DNA of 9,677 nt from Acidobacteriota bacterium (GTDB taxonomy: Bacteria > Acidobacteriota > Polarisedimenticolia > QHYA01). Of this stretch, positions 1 through 4,919 are shown one piece after another. The DNA lies in assembly GCA_003223995.1 (NCBI GenBank), contig QHYA01000182.1, positions 1-9,677 of the forward strand, in the 5' to 3' direction. A program made the translations under genes and the position numbers. The notes below the pieces were generated by a model. The model was not told the origin of the DNA. It did no database searches and saw only the letters and a list, made by a program, of their open reading frames with translations. Position 1 is the first letter of the stretch, and every line of letters begins with the position of its first letter.

Positions 1-375
1 CACGTCCCAGATGGTGTCCGGGTGGGGGTGATGGTCGATGCACACCTTGACCGCCGGGCTCTTCTCGATCGGCTCGCGCAGCCGGCCGAGGCGGTGAGCG
101 GAGGAGTTGTCGAGCAGGATGATTACCTGAGCCTCGCGCAGGAGCGCGTCATGGGCCTGCGGGTCATATCTTTCGACGAGCCCTTCGGGGACGAGGAACC
201 CGTAGTTGTGAGGAGGAGGGTCGGTGTTGATGATCCGGACATGCTTCCCCCGTCCGCGCAGGAAGTGGCAGAGAGCGAGCTGCGCGCCGAGGCCGTCCCC
301 GTCGGCGTTCATGTGCGTGGCCAGCACGAAGCGCGCGCGGGCCTCGATCAGGTCCTTCACCCGGTCCCAGAACAT
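1..375 (-). CDS. DHH-family phosphoesterase (NrnA-like), N-terminal part
   Basis: The first 125 residues of a DHH phosphoesterase are present; the gene runs off the left edge. Three metal-site motifs are visible: THMNADGDGLG (residues 20-30, with H21, D25 and D27), LLDNS (D89), and the signature DHH at 114-116 in the context CIDHHPHPD. The order and spacing match the N-terminal domain of the NrnA group, which degrades short oligoribonucleotides and in several bacteria also removes the 3'-phosphate of pAp. The DHHA1 substrate domain would lie outside the window, so the exact substrate is inferred. The start is ATG at 375, with GAGG about 11 bases upstream and an in-frame TGA about 16 codons further up with no other start codon between. 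The gene follows the carbonic anhydrase by 113 bases. Confidence is high for the family and moderate for the NrnA role. Confidence 0.85.
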   Translation of the reverse strand, partial: MFWDRVKDLIEARARFVLATHMNADGDGLGAQLALCHFLRGRGKHVRIINTDPPPHNYGFLVPEGLVERYDPQAHDALLREAQVIILLDNSSAHRLGRLREPIEKSPAVKVCIDHHPHPDTIWDV

Positions 376-399
376 CTTCTGTCGTTCCTCTGCCGTCGC

Positions 400-415
400 G
401 CCGCCGGGCGGCGGC
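400..415 (-). other. GC hairpin in the leader of the DHH gene
   Basis: GCCGCC and GGCGGC form a perfect 6-bp stem around a 4-base loop, 25 bases upstream of the DHH start codon. No T tract follows on either strand, so it is not a standard intrinsic terminator. It could slow translation or be a chance result of high GC. Confidence 0.3.
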
Positions 416-488
416 CGCCGTCATGCGTCAACGTTCGAGCGGAACAAGTGGTACATCATACAACATCCCTCAACCGACGCCGGGCCTT

Positions 489-1010
489 TCAGCGGGTGGC
501 TCGGTAGGCCCCCGCCCTGTAGAGACGCGCCGACTCGACGTAGGAGACGCAGTTGCGCGCCACGCGCTCCTTCTCTTCTTCCGTCAGCTCTCTCAGCAGC
601 TTCGCCGGCACGCCTGCGGCGAGGGTCCCCGCAGGCACCTGAAACCCTTCCCGCACGACGGCGCCGGCGGCGACGAGCGCCCCGGCTCCGATCCTTGCGC
701 CGGACAGCACGACCGCCCCCATGCCGATGAGGCATCCCGCCTCGAGGGTCGCTCCGTGGATGACGGCCCTGTGCCCGACCGTCACGCAGTCTCCGATATT
801 CGCGGGACAGCCCGGGTCCGTGTGGACGACGCTCAGGTCCTGGATGTTGCTCTGCTCGCCGATCCGGATCGGCTCGAGGTCTCCGCGCAATACGGTGCCG
901 AACCAGACGCTGCTGTCGGCCCCGACGCTCACCTCGCCGATCAGCATCGCCCCGGGCGCGACGAAGGCCAGGGGGTCGATCGACAGCCGGTTGGCCGGCA
1001 GCTCGGTCAT
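489..1010 (-). CDS. gamma-class carbonic anhydrase-like hexapeptide protein
   Basis: A complete 173-residue left-handed beta-helix protein of the gamma carbonic anhydrase / YrdA-PaaY group, normal in length. Hexapeptide repeats run from about residue 15 to 135 (for example IGEVSVGADSSVW and IGAGALVAAGAVV). The three zinc-binding histidines are present as H63 (SVVHTD), H80 and H85 (VGHRAVIHG). R42, D44 and Q57 match the conserved Arg-Asp-Gln network of Cam-type enzymes. The likely role is cytoplasmic CO2/bicarbonate interconversion, though many short members of this group show weak or no measured activity. The start is ATG at 1010 with AGGAG seven bases upstream; a longer open frame reaching 1217 is rejected because the added residues do not look like this family. 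The ATG overlaps, as ATGA, the stop of the read-through frame of the broken PAS gene. Confidence 0.9.
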   Translation of the reverse strand: MTELPANRLSIDPLAFVAPGAMLIGEVSVGADSSVWFGTVLRGDLEPIRIGEQSNIQDLSVVHTDPGCPANIGDCVTVGHRAVIHGATLEAGCLIGMGAVVLSGARIGAGALVAAGAVVREGFQVPAGTLAAGVPAKLLRELTEEEKERVARNCVSYVESARLYRAGAYRATR

Positions 1011-1113
1011 CGATGCGCTCCTGAGGGACGGCGGGCGCCGGATCCCAGGCCCAGGCCCGCGGCGCGCCCCGTCTGCATGCGCTGGACCCGTTGATGGACA
1101 TTGTAAGGCAGGG

Positions 1114-2206
1114 TCACTCCCGTCGATGGAGAGCGCTGATGTCCAGGGCGGCCCCGACGCTGCCGATGATCTCCCTGCCGGCCGCGAGGAGGGGCTCGAT
1201 GCGAACCTGGAACACACGCCCTTTCCACTCCATCTCGTACGAGACCGACTCCCCCGCCATCGCCCTCAAATGCGCGGCGATGGGCTGGAAGCTCGGATCG
1301 GCGGTCCCGACCCTCGCTCTCCCTCAGGGCCTCCTCGGCCCGCTTCCGTTCGGTGATGTCCTGCACGACCGACACGCAGTGGAGGGGAATCCCTTCCTGA
1401 CCCGGCAGCCAGGTCCCAGCCACATGGCCCCAGACCGTGGAGCCGTCCTTCCGGATGAAGCGCTTCTCGAGGTCCACCGCTCTCCGCGCTCCCGAGAGAA
1501 CCGAGCCAAGCGTGTCCCGGCTCAGGGCGATGTCCTCGGGGTGAGTGACGTCGAAGACCGTCTTCCCCCGCAGCTCCTCTTCCGCGTATCCGAGGAACCT
1601 GCAGAAGGCCGCGTTCACTTCGATGAACTGCCCCTCGCGCCCGACCGTGGCCATGCCCGCCGCCGTGTTCTCGAAGATCGAGCGGAAGCGCTCCTCGCTG
1701 GTCTTCAGCGCCTCCTGGGAGCGCCGCAGCACCGCGAGGTCCGACAGGTCCTGGAGCATGACGATGGCCTCTTCGGTGTCGCCAAAGGGGGATCGAATCG
1801 GCATGGCCGTGGCGTAGATGTCCCGCGGCCCGCCGTGAAGGTCCAGGCGCATGTCGGCATGGGCCACCTCCGCCGTGCGCAGGGCCCGCGAGCCGGGGCA
1901 GGTCTCGCATGGGGCGCTCTCCCCGCAAAGGAGCCGAAAGCACCGACCGCCGACGATCTCCCTCGGATGGCGGCCCACCGCGAAGCGCCGCGTGAAGACC
2001 TCGTTGACCCAGACGACCTGGAGGCAACTGTCCAGCACGAAGAACCCGGCGTCCGAGTGATTGAGCACTGCGGAGAGCTTCTGCCGCTCCCGCTCGAGCA
2101 CCCGGTTCTGCCCGTCGAGAAAGCGGAACCAGCGCTCGTACTCCTCGATCTTGCGCTGGAGCTGCTCGAGCGTCCTTTCCGGGACCGACTCCGTCTGTAC
2201 CGGCAA
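1114..2206 (-). pseudogene. multi-PAS sensor protein broken by internal deletion and frameshift
   Basis: A coiled coil (about residues 10-45) leads into PAS 1 (about 44-160), which carries the cysteine cluster C89, C94, C100 and C103. PAS 2 (about 170-290) ends in the classic PAC tail QDITERKRAEEALRESE. At about 1312 the sense jumps one base: frame 1 stops making sense after ESE. A second frame then gives DPSFQPIAAH, AGESVSYEMEW and GAALDISALHRRE, followed by a stop at 1114-1116. That is the C-terminal half of a third PAS domain whose first 45-55 residues are missing. No kinase, GGDEF or other output domain exists, so any signalling role is unknown. Frame 1 stays open to 1007 with implausible sequence. 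The start is uncertain: no ATG is suitable, and TTG at 2206, 17 bases after the GAF gene, is the best placed but has GGAG too close to it. The two genes are probably cotranscribed. Confidence 0.75.
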
Positions 2207-2222
2207 CTCTCCGTCCCGCCGC

Positions 2223-2732
2223 TTACGATCCCGTCCCGCGGACGGCCGCAGCTTCCTTGCTTCTCGAGGCGCCCTCGCTTCGCCGGGCCGCGTAGGCCGC
2301 GGCCAGCCAGTCGGCGACCCTTTCAACCGCAGCGACCGTCTCCGGGTCGAAGGCGTCGAACTCATGGCTGTCGATGTCGATCTGCGCGAAGATGTCCTTC
2401 CCTTTCCGGATCAGCACGACCAGCTCGGAGCGGGTCGCGCTCGAGCAAGCGAGGTAGCCGGGGGCCTTCGAGACATCGGGGACGTTCATATTGCGGCACT
2501 CCGCCACGGCCGTGCCGCAGATCCCCTTCCCGACGGCGATGAAGACATGATCGGTCGGGGCGCCGATGAAGGGCCCCAGACGGAGCACATCGTCCGGGAA
2601 GAGCTCGTAGATCCCGGTCCAGTGAAATCGGGAGTTCGAGTCGTGGAGGAACCCCACGGCGCTGGCAAGCAACTGCTCCAAACCGACATCGTGCTCGGCG
2701 AGGCTCTGCAACTTCTCGCAGATCCTGTCCAT
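2223..2732 (-). CDS. GAF-domain protein, free methionine-(R)-sulfoxide reductase-like
   Basis: A complete 169-residue single GAF domain protein. The fRMsr family reduces free Met-R-SO in the cytoplasm with a cysteine relay. Here C72 (GKGICGTA) and C96 (GYLAC) are 24 residues apart, as are Cys94 and Cys118 of the E. coli enzyme. E103, D119 and D121 fall at the spacings of its substrate-binding E125, D141 and D143. The block DVSKAPGYLAC...SELVV and the tail QIDIDSHEFDAF are typical. The oddity is position 62, which is His where E. coli has the first relay cysteine, Cys84; an extra C79 is present. A two-cysteine mechanism, or a non-catalytic GAF, is possible. ATG at 2732 is the first Met; GAGGG is about 11 bases upstream, a weak site. 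Residues after 150 are a low-complexity tail. The PAS gene follows after 17 bases. Confidence 0.82.
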   Translation of the reverse strand: MDRICEKLQSLAEHDVGLEQLLASAVGFLHDSNSRFHWTGIYELFPDDVLRLGPFIGAPTDHVFIAVGKGICGTAVAECRNMNVPDVSKAPGYLACSSATRSELVVLIRKGKDIFAQIDIDSHEFDAFDPETVAAVERVADWLAAAYAARRSEGASRSKEAAAVRGTGS

Positions 2733-2919
2733 GACCAGTCGTTTCCCTCGGGCCCTTGCGACTAGAAGTCCCCCTCATCACGGAGGACACTTGCCTGTCA
2801 TGGTAATGAATAGGCTCGTCGCGGACTTGCGCAAGGAGTGGGCCGGGCCGATTCCGTCGCGCAGACCTGACCCCCGCAACTCGAGCGACCGGCGAGGCCA
2901 GGTCTCTCCGGACCCAGAA

Positions 2920-2947
2920 CCGGCCCTCCACGGTCCCCGCAGGCCGG
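2920..2947 (-). terminator. weak inverted repeat downstream of lat
   Basis: CCGGCC (2920-2925) and GGCCGG (2942-2947) form a 6-bp stem with a 16-base loop, just past the lat stop and followed on the minus strand by TTCTGG. There is no proper T tract, so this is only a candidate 3'-end structure. The rest of the 251-base gap (2733-2983) shows no convincing promoter or small gene. Confidence 0.22.
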
Positions 2948-2983
2948 ATCGGTCTCGGCGCAAGCGGGAAGGAGCCTCGGGTG

Positions 2984-4181
2984 TCAGCCGATGGCTTCGG
3001 CGACGCTGCGCCGCAAGATGGAAAGCCCCTCCTCGATCTCCTCTTGCGTGACGTTGAGGGCGGGGCGGAAGCGGATTCCCTGCGAGCCGCTGGAGAGCAT
3101 CATCAGACCGTTCTCGTGGCAGCGGTCCATGACCTTCTTGCGCAGATCCGGCGAGTCCAGGTCGATCGCGCACATCAGGCCCTTTCCGCGGGCATTGCGG
3201 ACCTTTCCCTCGAACTCTTTCCCGAGCTGCCGCAGGCCGACCAGCAGGACCTCCCCCCGGCGCGCCGCGTTCTCGACGAGCCCTTCCTCGGCGATGATCT
3301 CCAGGTAGCGCCCGCCCCGGACCATGTCGGCCAGGTTGCCTCCCCAGGTGGAGTTGATCCGGCCCGACACCCGGAACACGTTGTCCTGGACCTGGTCGAT
3401 CTTCCTCGAAACCATGATTCCGCAGACCTGAAGCTTCTTTCCGAAGACGAGGATGTCCGGCTCGAAGCCGAAGTGCTGGTAGGACCACATCTTCCCGGTC
3501 AGCCCGACCCCGGCCTGCACCTCGTCCACGATGAAGAGCACATCGTGCTCGTCGCAGATGCGGCGAAGCTCCCTGAGGAACTCTCCCCGGAAGTGGTTGT
3601 CTCCCCCCTCCCCCTGGATCGGCTCGATGATCAGGGCGGCGATGTCGCTTCCATGGACGGAGAAGGCCTCCTCGATCTGACGGATGGCCTGCGCCTCGGC
3701 CGTCTGCACGCGAAGGAGGTCCCGTTCCAGAGGGAAGTCGATCTTCGGATTGTCGATACGCGGCCAGTTGAACTTGGGGTAGTAGTCGGTCTTGACCGGA
3801 TCGGAGTTGGTCAGGGACATCGCGTAACCCGTGCGGCCGTGAAAGGCCTGGCGGAAATGGAACGAAATCGGCCATCTCGACCGTGTAGGCGTCCGAGTTC
3901 GAGGGCTTGTTCACAGCGGCCCGCAGCAGCCGGTCGATGAAGGAGGCCTCGCGCATCTTCGGATGGTTGATCCCGACAGGCCCGGAGGCGAAGAAGGTGT
4001 AGAAATCGAGGTACCACTTTCCGGTCGATGAGTCGTAGACCCGCGAGCCCCGGCTCTTCTCCAGGTCGACGACGAGGTGAAAGCCGTCCACGAGCATATG
4101 TCTGCCCAGAACCTCCAGGACCTCGCGGGGGGAGACCTCGGGCGGGCGGGTTGTGGCGTATTCCTTTGCGTTCTGGATCAT
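2984..4181 (-). pseudogene. lat: L-lysine 6-transaminase, broken by internal deletion and frameshift
   Basis: This class III PLP aminotransferase family transfers the epsilon-amino group of lysine to 2-oxoglutarate, giving 2-aminoadipate semialdehyde in lysine catabolism. Residues 1-107 (ATG at 4181) show YLDFYTFFASGPVGINHP and NKPSNSDAYTVEMADFV. From about 3859 the sense continues one base shifted with HFRQAFHGRTGYAMSLTN, then EPIQGEGGD, FIVDEVQAGVGLTG, the FGKK pair holding the PLP lysine, GRINSTWGGNLADMVR, and a natural stop at 2984. Compared from memory with mycobacterial Lat (about 449 residues), some 54 residues are missing between ADFV and HFRQ, including the conserved block written GALAVENALK there. 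The pieces total about 398 residues. The first frame stays open past the break but reads as noise. The start overlaps the lrp stop as ATGA. Family call firm; functional enzyme unlikely if the sequence is correct. Confidence 0.88.
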
Positions 4182-4708
4182 CTGGTCTCTCTTGCTTTCT
4201 TCCGTCCGGCCCCGTCGGCCGGCGCCGGAGACGCCCCGCGGCCGAGCGCCATGCGGGTGGTTTCCTTCGCTGTCTCGAGCACGATGAGAGTGCGGGTCTG
4301 CCGGACACCATCGAGGGAGTTGAGCCGGTCGAGCACCAGCTCGCGCAGTGCCTGCCTGTCAGGAACCTTGACCTTCACCAGACAGGAGAATTCCCCGGCA
4401 ACATAGTGGCACTCCTGCACCTCGTCGAGGCTTCGCATCAGCTCGACGAACTCCCGCTCGTGACGCGGATGCTCGATGAAGATCTCGACGAAGGCGGTAA
4501 TGTCGTTCCCCACCTTCTGATCGTCCAGCACCACGACCCAGTCCCGGATGACCCCTCGTTGCTCGAGCTTGCGTATCCGCTCGTTGACCGAGGCAGGAGA
4601 AAGGCCGACGCGCCGCGCGATCTCCGCCTGAGGCATCTTTGCGTCCATCTGCAGGAGATGCAGCATCTGCCGGTCTTTCTCGTCCAGGAGATCGGTCTTT
4701 TCCATCAC
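4178..4708 (-). CDS. Lrp/AsnC-family transcriptional regulator
   Basis: A 176-residue Lrp/AsnC protein. The helix-turn-helix (about residues 26-48, AEIARRVGLSPASVNERI) is followed by a linker and a RAM ligand-binding domain (about 68-150, with AFVEIFIE and VAGEFSCLVKVKVPD). Such proteins form dimers to octamers and sense amino acids. About 20 Ala/Gly/Lys/Arg-rich residues extend past the usual C-terminus, and the stop overlaps the lat start by ATGA, so lat translation is probably coupled. The same regulator-lat pairing is known in Mycobacterium tuberculosis (LrpA next to Lat), which supports lysine or a related amino acid as effector. The start is GTG at 4708 or ATG at 4705, which are adjacent codons; neither has a clear Shine-Dalgarno sequence. 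A promoter overlapped by spaced palindromes lies directly upstream, suggesting autoregulation. Confidence 0.92.
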   Translation of the reverse strand: MMEKTDLLDEKDRQMLHLLQMDAKMPQAEIARRVGLSPASVNERIRKLEQRGVIRDWVVVLDDQKVGNDITAFVEIFIEHPRHEREFVELMRSLDEVQECHYVAGEFSCLVKVKVPDRQALRELVLDRLNSLDGVRQTRTLIVLETAKETTRMALGRGASPAPADGAGRKKARETR

Positions 4709-4733
4709 AATAACGGTATATCTGCCATTTTAC

Positions 4734-4782
4734 CAAATAACATATGCTCAAGAGCGTGACTTTTCAAATAACATTTGCAAAT
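4734..4782. promoter_or_regulatory. spaced palindromic operators, probable Lrp sites
   Basis: CAAATAACAT occurs twice, at 4734-4743 and 4765-4774, 31 bp apart or about three helical turns, so both lie on the same DNA face. The second copy is part of a perfect palindrome, CAAAT-AAC-ATTTG (4765-4777); the first is the near palindrome CAAAT-AAC-ATATG (4734-4746). A third CAAAT (4778-4782) completes the self-complementary ATTTGCAAAT at 4773-4782. The first site covers the -10 and the second the edge of the -35. Short AT-rich palindromes in helical phase are typical of Lrp/AsnC binding, so autorepression by the adjacent regulator is the simplest reading. That reading is inference. Confidence 0.6.
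4739..4767 (-). promoter_or_regulatory. sigma70-like promoter of lrp-lat
   Basis: On the minus strand TTGAAA (4762-4767) and TATGTT (4739-4744) are separated by 17 bases, matching the sigma70 hexamers at 5/6 and 4/6. Transcription would start near 4732, leaving a leader of about 24 bases before GTG 4708. The stretch is clearly AT-rich against its GC-rich surroundings. An alternative -10, TAAAAT, lies just downstream but lacks a matching -35. Confidence 0.55.
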
Positions 4783-4825
4783 CAGCAGGAAATCGAGGAA
4801 CCAGGGATAACCTCACGCGGAGAGC

Positions 4826-4851
4826 CGCCTCCCGCGTCGGAGCGGGAGGCG
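4826..4851 (-). terminator. 10-bp hairpin between the Lon gene and lrp
   Basis: CGCCTCCCGC (4826-4835) pairs perfectly with GCGGGAGGCG (4842-4851) around a 6-base loop, about 70 bases past the Lon stop. A small GCGC-ATCA-GCGC stem (4851-4862) abuts it. Neither strand has a T tract after the stem, so it may act as an mRNA 3'-end stabiliser or a factor-dependent stop rather than a classic intrinsic terminator. Confidence 0.45.
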
Positions 4852-4919
4852 CGCATCAGCGCGAGATGAGTGGATGGGGGGGCTTGTGATGCGCCGGGCT
4901 TGTCAGGTCACCGTGGCTG

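Noticed and set aside
421..1101. A 226-codon minus-strand frame over the carbonic anhydrase
   Set aside because: It is Arg/Gly/Pro-rich noise in a different frame from the clear hexapeptide-repeat protein at 489-1010.
2207..2365. N-terminal extension of the PAS protein to the Met at 2365
   Set aside because: It would overlap the GAF gene by more than 140 bases, and the added residues are Arg/Pro-rich shadow sequence.
2807..2834. Promoter for the GAF gene (TTGCGC-16-TATTCA on the minus strand)
   Set aside because: Each hexamer matches the consensus at only about three of six positions, no better than chance in this region.
3855..3866. Programmed ribosomal frameshifting as the explanation for the lat frame change
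   Set aside because: A programmed shift would not remove about 54 conserved residues, and there is no slippery heptamer or clear downstream structure at the junction.
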